NCBI GenBank assembly: GCA_000827265.1
Contig: KN834761.1
Location: 479,757-520,985, forward strand
Direction of reading: 5' to 3'
Origin: Collybiopsis luxurians FD-317 M1
Taxonomy: Eukaryota; Basidiomycota; Agaricomycetes; Agaricales; Omphalotaceae
DNA: 41,229 nucleotides
Below, one piece after another: positions 21,300 to 33,440 of this stretch. The notes under the pieces were generated by a model. It saw only the letters and a list, made by a program, of their open reading frames with translations. It made no database searches and was not told where the DNA came from. Numbering within the stretch: the stretch's first letter is position 1; the number at the start of each line of letters is the position of its first letter. The translations under genes were made by a program, and so were the position numbers.

Positions 21300-21475
21300 G
21301 CAACATGGAGACATTGGCATGTCAAGACATCAAGGACATTGAGATGCCGAGATACCATGATATTGTGGATATTGAGATATTGAGATGCCATGACATCGCA
21401 GGCATTGCAGACATCGAGATGTCCAAATGAAGTGACATCAGGACATTGAGACATTTAGACAATGCAGGTCTACAA
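21300..21475 (+). repeat. Degenerate GACAT-GAGATG tandem repeat
   Basis: About 175 bp made of variants of GACATTGAGATGCC at roughly 9-15 bp spacing (for example GACATCGAGATGTCC, GACATTGAGACATTTAGACA). No gene. It looks like an old minisatellite. Confidence 0.65.
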
Positions 21476-21699
21476 GATGCTTATATTTTTTTCTCCTTTC
21501 AAAACAAAGGTGTGATCAAGCTGAGCAACTTTCTTGGTTGATTGCAGCAAATAAAATACAATTTATGTTAGGTGAGATACTACAAGTTTGTATAACCAAA
21601 TATTTCATCAGGTAATTTCCATCTCCTCATATAGTGGGCCTGCCTGATGAATCTTCATGAAATACCTGATTTTCTTCTCAGATTAGTTCTAAAGGTTCT

Positions 21700-24110
21700 T
21701 GATATTGACAACTTACCTTTACAAGGGGCAGTACATGAATTACCAATTGATTCTGAATCATTGTGAAATCAGTTTGCGCAAAGTGTGGAAGTACATTCAC
21801 AGAGGAAATGATGGTAGCATTTGCTAAAGGCTCAGGATGACATAGCCAACTGCAATTCAATTTGTGATAGAGGTCATCTTGGTGATTTATGGGTGCCAAG
21901 TGATTAACCCAGAAGAACAGTCTCCTTTTGAGACTTTGTGGCTGGTACCCGATGATAATTGGAGAATAGATCCTGCATGGATACTGCCATAATTTTGGAA
22001 GATGACAGAGCACTCGTGAACTTTTGGTGAGTAAATGACTTGCCCAAGTGCAAGTCCTGCTAGGCCAAATGCAGCTTGTACACTGGTGATGTTGGTTTAG
22101 TCATTGACATTGGCTATAATTACTGTAATCATGAGCTGTTCTCAATACTGTTTGTTCTGCATTTGTTCATCTGCAAATTAGCCAGTTAAAAACATAAAAG
22201 GTTTTCAAGGCCTACACCTTGTCTTTTTAATGATGACTCGGTTACTCCAATTTTAGAGAACACTGAGGAAAAGCCCCCTGTTGCAATATGCTCTGAACCA
22301 ACTTGTGGGGACCCTGATACTTGTAATCATTCCATTTTCGGTACCCACCTTGATCACTTCCTGGAACCAAAATTTGAAGGGGATCTGGCCTGTGTTCAAC
22401 TGGTTGCCTCTTCTGTTGAGCCCACATCATCCATACCACAACAAATCAGTACTCTGTTCAAGGATAGTGTTCATTACTGGTTTCAAGAGTATTCCTATGT
22501 TTTCTCTATGCCTCTGTCAGCAGATTGGGCTTTTAGCCCTGGCAAGGCTGTCTTCATAATGAATCCTGGTTTTGCTACTACCAATGAACAATTCTCCTCT
22601 ATGTTTGGTCTTGCACCTGGCACCAATGCAGTGATTGAGGTGGTTGAAGAAGGTTGTTATTGCAAAATCTCAGCTGAACATCGCAAGATGGGAAAGTCTG
22701 TTGCCAATGGTATCATGTCCTGAAAATAATTGTATGGAAGATCCTGGCTGTCAGCAACACAGTCAAAATCCTTGCCTCAGGAAAAATGCTTACTGAACAA
22801 ATACCATCCTCTATGGACAACTTGTATGTGGCTGGTAGTGTGAAAATGCAGGTGTCACTTTTCAGTCAACTGGCTTCAGTGATTGAACTTGACCCTTTCA
22901 GTTCTCTTGCAAAACTTACACTTGTGCAGTTCAATGTAGTGAGTACTTCATCTCTGGATTTGATTTTTTTACTGAAAGGTTGTGACATATAGCATCTCAA
23001 AGTTCATGTCAACTGTCTTGGTCATTGGAAAACTGGTTCATTGTCTGCTTTGTCCACTGCCTTCTCACTGCAGTCATATCCAGTGGATGGACTTACTGAG
23101 ATGTATCAATCCTCTGTCCAACTAGTCCACCCTGTGTTGCATGATCATCCTCAATACTGTACTCCACCTACTGGCTGCAACTGCCCCTACTTGGGTTGTG
23201 CAGTGGTGCTTTTGGGTAAACATCCTTGCAAAGGTATTGAGCACTTGTGAAGGACATGAAGGAAAATGAGATAATGAAGAGTAGTTCCAGTGTACAGATT
23301 GAGTTTACAATGACTGGGCTTTCCAACCCTGTTGAGTGGTTTGACTATGACATGCTATGATGAGAACAGTAAAGCTTTTCTTTTTATCCATCCTGAATCA
23401 CACTGAGTCTTGTATTTTAGGTCTGGAAAATTCCATCATGATACTGGTATCAATGCATTAGAACCACTGCAGATTCCTGTGTATATGTTTAAACCAGGCT
23501 ACATATCCACATATTCTCCAGATGAGAAATGTCACCTCCATGTGCCCTTTCGAAAGGAGCCTCTCACCTTAATTCATGCTTGTCTTCAAATGCAGGAGCG
23601 AGAAGCTGCCAATCAGCAAAAGTGCCAGCATGAAATTCTAAAATTCAGCAATCTCCTTCTTCCCTCTACCAGTGAAATACCTCCAGGTTCTTGGGCAGGC
23701 ACCCCACTCTCCCCTGATGACCCATTTAATCCATCCTCTCTCCTTGGTGAAGCTCCTCCTTGTCCTTTCAATGGACCTTGGATTTTGAATCTGAGTCTGA
23801 AAGAAGGCTTGGGTGACTGTGAAATACTGTTGATGGTGTCGACGAATTTGTGCAATCCCAAAAAGGATTATTGAGTATTTCTCCAAACCGACATTGATGG
23901 CAAAACTCAGCTCTTTTATAGGCTCAATTATAAAGGTGGCTCAAAGTCTACACTGGCATTCCAGGTTCATCACTCCCTCCTTCCAATGGACCTTTCGGGC
24001 AATAGATCATGGACACTTCCACAAAGATCTGCACAAGCTGTAGGTTTATACATCATTATCCATCCACCTGAGCTTGCAGGGAAGATGGGACATTGAGTTA
24101 GTTATGTGTA
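21700..24110 (+). pseudogene. Decayed gene of unknown function
   Basis: Protein-like blocks occur on the plus strand in shifting frames. They include INPEEQSPFETLWLVPDDNW (about 21905), then a longer block from about 22199 to 22720 containing GTHLDHFLEPKFEGDLACVQ and MPLSADWAFSPGKAVFIMNP. The 22700-23250 frame (MLTEQIPSSMDNLYVAGSVK ... GCNCPYLGCAVVLLGKHPCK) is broken by TAG at 22990-22992. Next is the 23410-23874 block (FHHDTGINALEPLQIPVYMF), which continues after a TGA to about 24100 (WTLPQRSAQAVGLYIIIHPP). I recognise no family. Probably one gene with introns, stops and frameshifts. It could belong to a transposable element. Confidence 0.4.
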
Positions 24111-24751
24111 CAACAAGCAGAGCCCTAATCAGTCAAAGTGGATTCTTCAACTGGTTTGTATGTGTAAATGACCAGGGAAGGGGATAGACATGACCAGGAA
24201 GTGCTGCGTAATGTCTATCATATTACTATTGACTGTAAATATATTATTCCCATTCATGAAACTTGAGAGGATCAGAAAGAAGGTAATGATGCTGTAGAGG
24301 ACATTTGAAAATATTATGCACTGATCAAATGAGATATCAAGTTCTTATATACTGTAGTAAAATAAACTTTCTTGTAGCTCTAGGTCCCTTTGATGTTTGA
24401 CTTATATTCTTGAGTAGTCACAAATTGTAATACTACCTTTGACAATACAAATACAGTAATAGATTTTGGTTATGAGGCTCTACCATCTGCAATGACACAA
24501 AACTATACTACATGCAATTGTACACTAGAAGTGCTGTCTGGAAAGACAATAAACTACCAGGAATATGTTGGAATCTGTGGCCTTTTTTTAAATTGGGAAG
24601 TGGTCAGTCTGTTTTTTGTTCAAAATAATGTCCATTGTCTTCAAACTTTTAACAGACAAGGCAGTTTATCTAATTATGCCTACTTTGACTTTGTGTAAGA
24701 TCAATAGTAAATTGACCATTCTTTTCTTTCAATCCTACACCCATCCTAGCT
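24111..24751. other. No recognisable gene
   Basis: AT-rich, with a 68-codon plus frame at 24492-24698 that resembles nothing known. Separates the decayed gene at 22-24 kb from gene A. Confidence 0.4.
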
Positions 24752-27700
24752 ATGCCTGAAACCAGAAATGCAACTAAAGTTCATGTTCTTTGCTTGCAGG
24801 GAACACATCCCACTGAAAGTCTCTCAACTGTGGCACCTCTCAAACTGGTTAAAAAGGTATGTTATTCATATATTCAGTATTTCCACCAGGTGAATGTGGT
24901 TCTATTGATCAGGGTAAACCAAAGTCAAAACCTCAATGCACTGCACAAGAGGATTCAGCAAGTTACACACTGTCACAGGGTACCCAGTATACCAGTACCC
25001 CTCCTCCTCCTCATTCTCCTAGACCTTCTGCTCTGTCTACCCCCCCTCCACGTGCTACTCCCACACCTCCACATGCTGCTCCATCTTCCATGACTGCTCA
25101 TCCTTCTGCCAGTCCTGGTACCCCTCCTTCTCATTCTCCCAAGCCTTTTACCATCCCTCCACATGCTTCTCCTCCTCATTCTCCTGGACCTTCTACTTCA
25201 TCTACCCCCAGGATCTGCCCTCATTCCCTAATGGCCTTGTTAGCACTCTGGAAGACTGGGAAGAAGAGGATGACAGTTTTACTGCAGCAATTCTAGCCCT
25301 AGACTATGGCAACATTGCTAAGCTGCGGGAGGGGTATCACTGTAAAGCCTGGCTGCTTTATCCACATCTTGTGGAAGCCATAGACTATCAATGCAAGTTG
25401 GAGATGCAGGCACTGCTCCTTCTTCCTTTTGATGGTCCCCCAGATGAAGTAGAGGTACCTGAGGATTGTACAGAACTTCTTACACTAGCCAATGAGTGTG
25501 ATCCTGATGGCTATTTTAGAGTTGCCATTTACTCTGCATACCTCATTCGACAGCTCACTGAGAGCCTTTTTCCCAAAACCTGCCACCTCTATCTCTCCTG
25601 ATTTTCTGATCAATTCCCTTCGAAGAAATCATGTGGCTTACTATGAAGCATCCATTGCCTCTCTCTTCTTATGGTGCCTACATGCAGCAATTGGTACAGG
25701 AGGATATAGACCAGCCGATGGACCTTCAACATCTTTCCATGCAGGTGGAAGCAGCTGAATTTCAGGAATGGTTAGACAGTCTGGAAGCCAGTCAACCTGG
25801 TGTCAGTGAACTGCAGGAGGTTGTATTGGACCAGGACAATGATTCTGCAAATTTATTCTGACATGATATCTCCATTGAAATAGCCCATCCTCTTGTTGAT
25901 TATGCCAGTAGTCCAATGGGTTCACCAGCAAAAACTTCAGCTGAAGATGAGGGTAGCATTGAGCAGGATCATGGGTATAAGCATGATGGTGCTCACATTG
26001 TACATTGACAAAGCCACAGAAGTTCAAGGCATATAGTAGTTGACAATGATGAAGACCATTCCAGAGATGTTGTCTCTTTGTCTCTGACTGATCCCAACTC
26101 TCAATGCCCAGAAATGACCCAAGGAAAGGTTGGAGCTGCAAAGACTGGTGATGAGAGTAGAAAAACCATTACCTCAGAGATTCCTGACAATGACGATGAT
26201 CTTTTTGGGGATAATAATGGTGAGGGTGAGGGTGAGGGTGAGGGTGAGAGTGAGGATGACAGTGGTGAGGATAGTGGCTGCCAGCCTCATGGGCCTCTTC
26301 CAAATGACCTCAAACAGTTGCTGGATGCTTATCATTCTGAATATGGATGTGGTATTCATCAGCTTGCAGAAAAGTGGAAAATTGTGCCCAAAGCCTTCTT
26401 CAGTTATGTTGACCCAGATGCTTACATTCCTCATGATCCCAACCATTGGAATATCTTTCAACACTGGTATGGTGTGCATGGAGAGAAGAAGAAACCATGA
26501 GACAGTGCGTAACTGCTATTTATTAAAGGAACTTACTCTAACTTGTAACCTTCAGTGGCACTCAGTGAGTGGACAAAGGTGGTACACTCTGAATTCCATG
26601 CTTTCTTAAAGTCCAAGCTCTCAGAGGAGAAACTTAACAATCACAATGTGCATGAAGAGGCCCTTAATGAACAGATTTTGTGGTTCAACTCTATTCTTGA
26701 AAGCTATATTGAGTGTAAAAAAAAGAAAGGAAAGATTGGTAAAACACTTTTGAAGATTCTACACCTGGTAATTGCAATGGTATGTCTACCGTTTCTCTAG
26801 GTTACTCAATCCTCAGCTGATATTCTTTTCAAGGCTCACAAAATCAATCGCGAGACAGGATATGAGATTGGTGGTTATGCAGTTCACCCTGAACTTAAGA
26901 GTGTAGCCTGGGTGGGGATGGACTTGCTAGAGGCAGTCAAAGCAAATCACAGTACTCAGATGTTTATGCAGGCCTCACAAATTGCAGTGCTTGTTCAGTA
27001 GGTATTCATATACTATAAATGTTTCAATTTGGTCAACCATAGGGTGGAGAAGATGGTTAGACAAAATATTGATCAGGATTTGGCTAATCTTGCTCAAGTT
27101 TGCAAGCCAAAGAGAAACAGTCAGGATAGAGATCAAGAAGCTAACCCAAAAATTTTTAAATATGACACTGGTGTGTCTCAATCTCTAAGATTCACTTTAT
27201 TATATTAATATAACCCAAACAGAGCACCTATTGAAAGATGACAATTCTAATTCAATTGTACCTTCAAAATTGGCACCCACATTGTTTATGGCAAATGCTT
27301 TTTGCACTAAATGTCAGATTATCAACTGGCCTGCAGGTGTTCCATTCCTAGAATGTGGCATGAAGAAAGATGACAAATTCATTGGTGGTGTAGCATCTAT
27401 TCACAAGTACAATGCTGCACAGATTGGGAAGATTGCTCAGCCCAGAGTTGCACATGTTCTTTGACTGGCTAATGGTCATGAGGAACCTGAGGATGCAGAT
27501 CCTTTCTTTGAGATGGTTTGATGGAGTGATGGTGTGAGCTTCTGTTCTTTTCCTTTTTCTGAACTAACTTTGAACTGTTAATAGAGGAACAGCAATTACC
27601 TCTCAAAAAATTAGCTACAGTACCTTTAGTTACTGATGTTAATGGCAAGGTTGTTGCAGTAGTGGCTCATTCGCAAGCTTACCATAATGCCATGGAAATG

Positions 27701-28094
27701 TGACAAGTACCCGATGCTGGGGAAAAGGCATCCAGTTCCCATCTGGACCCACAGGACAAGCTGCCTCTATGCTGACAATGATAACTTCGCTCCAGATCAA
27801 GTGACTGCAATGCTTCATCCTCCCACACCATTGTCTTGACCTGAGACTTCCCATCATCTGCCTAGCCAACAGCATGGCAAGAGTAATACTCCTACAGATA
27901 CAAATGCTCAGCATGCTCAAGGTGAGCATCCTCATGCCCATCCTCGTCCCACTTCTGATTCCCATATTTTTATTCCAGCAGTACCTACCTTGCCACCAAA
28001 GCCACCTCCTATCAATCTAGTAACAAAGCCTCTACAATGCCATTGCAGTTCTGAAGATGAGCTTCTCCCACTGGCAAAAAGGGGACAACATTAA
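24752..28094 (+). pseudogene. Gene A: large decayed protein of unknown family, paralogue of gene B
   Basis: The N-terminal part is Pro/Ser/Thr-rich (24950-25210, with TPPPPHSPRPSALSTPPPRA). An acidic stretch follows (EGEGEGEGESEDDSGEDS, about 26220-26275), then the core: DPNHWNIFQHWYGVHG; intron 26505-26555; WTKVVHSEFHAFLKS; GYEIGGYAVHPELKSVAW; introns 26999-27042 and about 27180-27223; CQIINWPAGVPFLECG; intron 27532-27584; and a Pro/His-rich tail to TAA at 28092. Seven in-frame TGA stops (25859, 26006, 26498, 27462, 27519, 27701, 27837) and several frameshifts (near 25208, 25600 and 27760) disable it. The function is unknown. Gene B shares the WNIFQH motif, the NWP.GV motif and the last of these intron positions. 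Confidence 0.6.
26218..26250 (+). repeat. GAGGGT hexanucleotide microsatellite within gene A
   Basis: About five tandem GGTGAG units encode alternating Gly-Glu in gene A's acidic region. Confidence 0.85.
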
Positions 28095-28268
28095 TTAGAC
28101 AGAATTTGTATCTTTAGTCAGTTTATAGCTGATCAATGTATCACATTTAATATTCCTTAATTTTGTCTTAACAAGCTCAGCAGCAAGAGTATTGCAATGG
28201 CATACAGAGAAGTGAGTGGAGTGAGTGAAGCGCAACTATGCTTATGTGGTAGGATTATCACTATAGAT

Positions 28269-28760
28269 GGGATTACCACTTTGAATGGATATCCCAGAAT
28301 GAGTGGAATCACCAGAACTAATGGGTATCCCAACCTGCATGGGAGTACCACTACAACTGGAATGACCACTTTAAATGGATATCCCAGAATGAATGGGATC
28401 ACCATAATGAATGGGTATCCCAACCTACGTGGGATTGCCACTACAACTGGGATCACCATAATGAATGGGTATCCCAGCCTACATGGGATTGCCACTACAA
28501 CTGGGATCACCATGATCAATGGGTATCCCAGCCCACATGGGATTGCCACTACAACTGAGATCACCATGATCAATGGGTATCCCAGCCCACATGGGATTGC
28601 CACTACAACTGGGATCACCATAATCAATGGGTATCCCAGAGAACATGGGATTAACACTATAAATGGGATCACCACAGTAAAAGGGTATCTTAAAGTACAT
28701 GAGATTACCACCATGAATAATATATTCATGACCAATGGGTATTCCATGGTTTATGGGATT
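28269..28760 (+). repeat. 54-bp minisatellite (with 36-bp variants), open on both strands
   Basis: The best units encode HGIATTTGITMINGYPSP (18 codons). Shorter 36-bp units encode GIT..NGYP plus two residues. About six 54-bp and three or four 36-bp units are present. DNA units carry GGGAT ... ATCCC dyads. A plus frame is open 28197-28802 (201 codons) and a minus frame is open 28157-28747 (196 codons). Both are open because the period is a multiple of three and the unit lacks stops in these frames. Neither product resembles a known protein, so I call this a repeat rather than a gene. Confidence 0.85.
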
Positions 28761-28802
28761 ACCAGTGATCAGAGATGTACAATGGATATTAAGTATCAGT
28801 AA

Positions 28803-29194
28803 TTTAGAGATGAAGTACCACTTTACATCAGTTATCTTATATTATAGGCAAGAGTATCTCCTTTCGTGTCAGACAGAGACAAGTATACATATCCAGAGGA
28901 TGTTGGTTGACAAGCAGATGCATAAATGGGGACCTGCACTATAATTGTAATATACAGTTCCAGTTATAATCATATGAAAGTACCTTATACTATCATCCAT
29001 TGGCCAGTCTATTGTTAGACCAGCCTGAAAACAGAATGCTACTGGGAATCCCATGTGGAAATACCACTCTAGGACCCTGGACACTCATGGGAATCCCAGC
29101 TATGGAATATCCCAGGGATTCTCTCCCTTTAGGCCAGGATCTCCAATGGGATAGTGTAGTCTAAGTAGGCTTGGTTAGGTGGGTGACTGAAGTG
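28803..29194. other. No recognisable gene
   Basis: Sequence between the minisatellite and the duplicated segment. It holds several TGGGAATCCCA-type dyads like those of the minisatellite, and no open frame of note. Confidence 0.4.
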
Positions 29195-32100
29195 TGCAAT
29201 GTCTGGCCTTGTAAGGCTCACTTAGGGTTATGGGAGCTCTTATACTGCATAATTACTTGCAGAGAATTATAATGTGGGTTGTACACCCCTGTTTGCAAAT
29301 GGTGCAGTTGTGCCGGTGGCTGATTCAGTTAGGGTTGCTGTAGAGCAGAGGAGGGAGAGGTGGGAAAGGAGGGGTGGATGCAGATGCTGGAGTGCCTTCA
29401 GTCCCTCATTGAGATGAGACAGGATTTGGCAATGAGTTTTAGCATTGTCCTACTTTTGCATCTGCAGGCTGGGCATTTTTGGCAAAGGAATCCTACTCTG
29501 GAGCCCATCTTGCTTGCCATGGTATCATCATAGCTCGACTTTTTCATTTGGCAGTTGTAGCCGCAATGTAGAGAAGGTATTGTATGTAAACAGTTTTCAA
29601 TATTCTAATGTTGTCCAATGTGCTCTAGGGTTTGGTGGATGCCATTGCACAAAGTACTTGTCACCATCTATGTATCTATTTAGATAAGATGTCCATTACC
29701 ACTTTGGCGCTATAGGAATATGCAAACTTCATATGACAATATCAAACTTGGAGATGTGACTGGGATAGTACTTTTTGGGAGAATCATCCTTCCCTCAAGC
29801 ATGGTATAAGAAATCTGTAACAGCCATATACAAAACTGCATCTCCAAGAAGTTCCTTCCTCTCATAGGAGATCATTACAGGTCCTCCTGACTTGACTGAC
29901 ACATCAATGCTTCAAGGAGTAATTGTGGATGACAGAAAGTGTACCCAATGAGTGTTTCCACACTGGAAAGTTGGATCAGAAACTGGGTTCCATCAGAGGA
30001 TACAGACATTGAAAGGAGGAGATGTAGGAATCATCAGAAAGGCACAGGTTTTATGATATACAGTTGGGAAGGCCACAATTCAATGTTGAGATGAGAAAAT
30101 TTTGCCCATTTGTTGTCAAAAGAGAGACTGTCATGAATGTATACAGTGCCAATGAGTGATTTGACAATGGCTGTGAGTACTAGGGTACAACAGTCAATTA
30201 GTGAAAAGCAATACAAATAAGGACAACTTGCCTCTAGTTGAAAGCTCCAGCAAGTTCTTTTTCTTTCCCTCTACTATTGTCCCTGCCGCTGATTCATTCA
30301 CACTCCAATCATCTGCAGGTGGGTCTGGTAAGGCCACAGTACTATCCTCTTGCAGATTTTGTGTAGTGTCAAAGCTGAGCATAGACAACTCCTCCATCAG
30401 CACAGAAGTAATTGTCACACTATACAACAGCTCCCATTTGTTTTGCAAGTGACCAATCAAAAAAATATGTTATCAGGTTTCACCATCAAAACCAGAATCA
30501 CCACCCCTACATACCTCGAATAACCATGTATATAACCTCCTCATCACACTCTCCTTTGCCAACCTCATATGGTCCTTTGTCAAACACCCCTCCGGCCAAA
30601 CAGACACTCCCAACAGCCATGCAGCCATTACCAGTCTCAACATCATATTACCCAATGTCTCCAGCTGTTGATAATGCTTGGGCTTCTGGAAGACCAGAGC
30701 AGAGAGGGCAGTGATGAGGAGGGGGTTGTGGATCACAGAGATGACAGATTGGTCAGTGAAGGGGAAGGAGCAGAGGGAGTCAGCAACAAGGTTGAGAGTG
30801 ACTGCGCAGAGGATGGAGGGGATGAGGAAGGTGTAGAGGGCTTCAGTATGGGATATGAGGGGATACTTGGGTATTAGGGTAAGATGAAGAGAGATGGGGG
30901 TGGAGGTGAGGCCCCAGCCAGACAGGGTAAGAAAACTGGCAAGAGGATGGAAAGGGCAGACTTGAGGATGGAGATATTGAATTTGCACATCATTGAAGCA
31001 AGGATTCTGCTCCAGGACTTTGGCTCCCTGTGGATCCCATCTCTATTACACTAAATCATACACCTCATCACACTTCATCTTTGACCCACTGATTCTCCCA
31101 AACAGCCTCACTGTGTACTCCTGCGCCTCCTTATCTGATGTGTACATCTGGCCTACAGGCTCTATCCTCACATCAAGCATGCCCAGGGAAGGATGATACA
31201 GGTTCAACTCATCCATTGGTTTGCAATGGACAGTCTCTAGTCTGGGCACACATATCAGGGGTGCCGGGTGCCTTGTGAGAGAGCTGGTAGCAGAGGGATT
31301 GAATGTAAGGGTCCTTTTCAATGTTGAGCCTGTTGGATGTGTGTTTGAGAGTGGCAAGATTGGTGGAGAAGGGGGAGAGGTGCATGGTAGACAATGTGTT
31401 TGAACATTGAACAGCAGATGGGTTCAGCAAGTTGAGATCAGGTTTGCTGGGGAGATACAATGACTGAAAGTGGATTTGTCTCTTTGATGGAAGCAAGAAC
31501 TCAATGCCAATGCAATAAAGAATGAAATTGACTTACTGGAAAGCTTTATTGACATTTCCATCAAAATAGGACTCACTGTAAGACCCATAATCATCTGCCT
31601 CTGCATCCTTCTCTGGCCCCAGTAGGGCTAAGATCACTTGTGGATAACTTGTGATATAAGTCTTGCATGATTCAGTTATATGGATCATTATCAATGGCAT
31701 GGTGAGCCTCATTGAAAATGATCAAGCCAACCACCAAGATATAGCACAGTTGGCACAGGGCATCAAGAAGGGCCTGCAGAATAGAAACCATGACTCGATG
31801 AAGCATCCCTCCAATTGTTCCAGGGCTAGAACTCCCGAGATGAGACTGACAGAGACAGAAGGGCATCTTTGATCACATTACACAGTGACAGTGGGAGTTA
31901 GAAATGATGAGAGCTGTAGACAAAAGTGAGAAATGAAAAAAAAAAAAAGAAATTACTCAGAAAAATGCACTTTTTCAAGTTCCTGTCCACTTTTATGCTT
32001 CAAATGTAAAATAGAGCAATGATGATATTGCTCTGCAAACTCTTATTGAGCATTTCCTGCTGGTAACCTCTCATCTTGATAGGAACCTTATTCTCCAAAA

Positions 32101-32322
32101 TCACATTGTTATTCTTGTTCATTGATGGTAGTGCAAAAGATGTCGGTGAAGGAACTCAAGGTTATGAAGGCATCTAAGAGCTTAGAGCAAAGAGGGAAAG
32201 GGCCATCTATGAATCCACAGATTAAAAAGTACATTGATTCATTTGATACTGAGCTTGAAAGCTTGAACCTTCAATTTTTAACCTTTGTTTGATATCTCGA
32301 GCTGGAAAAATATGCAATGTTG
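29195..32322 (-). repeat. Segmental duplication, CpG-depleted copy (inverted partner 9518-12645)
   Basis: Reverse-complement partner of 9518-12645 over its full length. In the block 29195-29335 versus 12506-12645 I count 12 CpGs in copy 1, and every one reads TpG or CpA here. Other differences are few, and there is a single CpG present here but not in copy 1. Length is about 3.13 kb in both. Beyond about 32322 the flank differs because the TIR element adjoins the other copy. Confidence 0.9.
29700..32122 (-). pseudogene. dcl: Dicer-like endoribonuclease pseudogene, copy 2
   Basis: The same gene as copy 1, inverted. The ATG at 32122 opens MNKNNNVILENKVPIKMRGY. NIIIAL is retained but the P-loop is missing as in copy 1. 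The DEAH box is now NEAH (31702-31713), and NDPYN is followed by a stop. The ISFFIALAL block just after the splice site is shared. RNase III remnants are LETLGN (about 30645), AIVKSLIGTVYIH (about 30160), LSSVETLIGYTF and LLGDAVLYMAVTDFLYHA (29818-29851). The last keeps the Asp that copy 1 has lost, so neither copy is simply the parent of the other. A poly-T tract (about 31937-31950) corresponds to the T-rich intron of copy 1. Multiple stops. Confidence 0.87.
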
Positions 32323-33440
32323 GCAGGAAAAAAAAAAAAAAGGTGTTACATAAATGCCCAAGATGTGTCCAGCTGACCACCTTGGCATTTAACATTTCAA
32401 TTCCAATTTGGACCATGACACAGCAGGCTCAACATGAGAATATTGGATTCCTCTCATGAGACTGGAGAGCTAATGAACCCTATTAAATAACCAGTACACA
32501 TATTGAATATGTTCCAGGCTTGCATTCATTCCAAGGATCAAGATTCTTTGCAACAATTGACTATGATTCTGCCAAAAAAAAATATGCAGTTCTGTAATTA
32601 TGTGCTCACACAAAATTGTCCAAAAAACACTCTAAAAATCTACTCTACTCTACATTCATTTACATTAACTAATAAATACAACACTGTGACTGCTGATAAA
32701 AGCAAAAGTTCACAATCTGCCCCATTTCCTTTGATTACATTGGTTCAAGTACCAGTTATAACAGGTTTATGGACACCTGTAGCTTGACTCAGGCACAAAT
32801 GACAAAAATATTAGAATATACTCAAATATACTTGCATTCACACTTGAGCATGAATGTCAAAAGAATGGTAAGTAAAGTCCTACATTTGAATGCAAATGTG
32901 GATCTTGATTGCTGTGATATTCGCTACTAATATTCGACATATATTGAGTGAATAAAAAATACATATAAGTGACATTTGAATACAGGAAGAATAGTGAAAA
33001 TGACTATGAAAGCAATTAGTGCAATATTATATCTACCACTACTGAATATAGCATATTAAAAAGCATTGGCACTCATTTAACAAAGTCAGTGAGAGATGAT
33101 ATGTAATGGTAAGCTACAATGTATTCGGTGTGGTTAATCTCCTCCACAGTGGCATCACTACCTGGGGCTAGGTGTATAAGCAGTAGCTGCATGGTAGGGG
33201 GAACACCATACAAGAATCCCCAACTGCACATGATACAGTACAGATTGTTAACACCATCTTGCTGACAATGCTTCCTGGATATTTGAACATCATTCAATAT
33301 TCATACATTCAAGTGTAGTGAATGTGGAACATATAAGTTACACTGAACTTCATTTGTGTGCAAATATGCCTTTTGAGGAAGGTATTTTCAAGCAACAAGT
33401 ATCAAATGTATTTAAATGTACATTTGTGCCCAAGTCTATC
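32323..33440. other. AT-rich region, no gene
   Basis: No convincing coding sequence. Variants of CATTTGAATG and its relatives occur repeatedly between about 32820 and 33430, on both strands. A poly-A tract lies at 32329-32340. CpG is nearly absent (none in 33001-33060). Confidence 0.5.

Noticed and set aside
21678..22013. 111-codon minus-strand frame
   Set aside because: No recognisable protein. The plus strand here holds more protein-like blocks continuing into the 22-24 kb gene.
28269..28760. CRISPR-like repeat array
   Set aside because: Units are contiguous variants without unique spacers, and the context is eukaryotic.
9518..32322. Classical RIP of ascomycetes as the cause of the mutation pattern
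   Set aside because: Classical RIP prefers CpA. The changes seen are at CpG, which fits methylated-CpG deamination or the CpG-biased variant reported in basidiomycetes.
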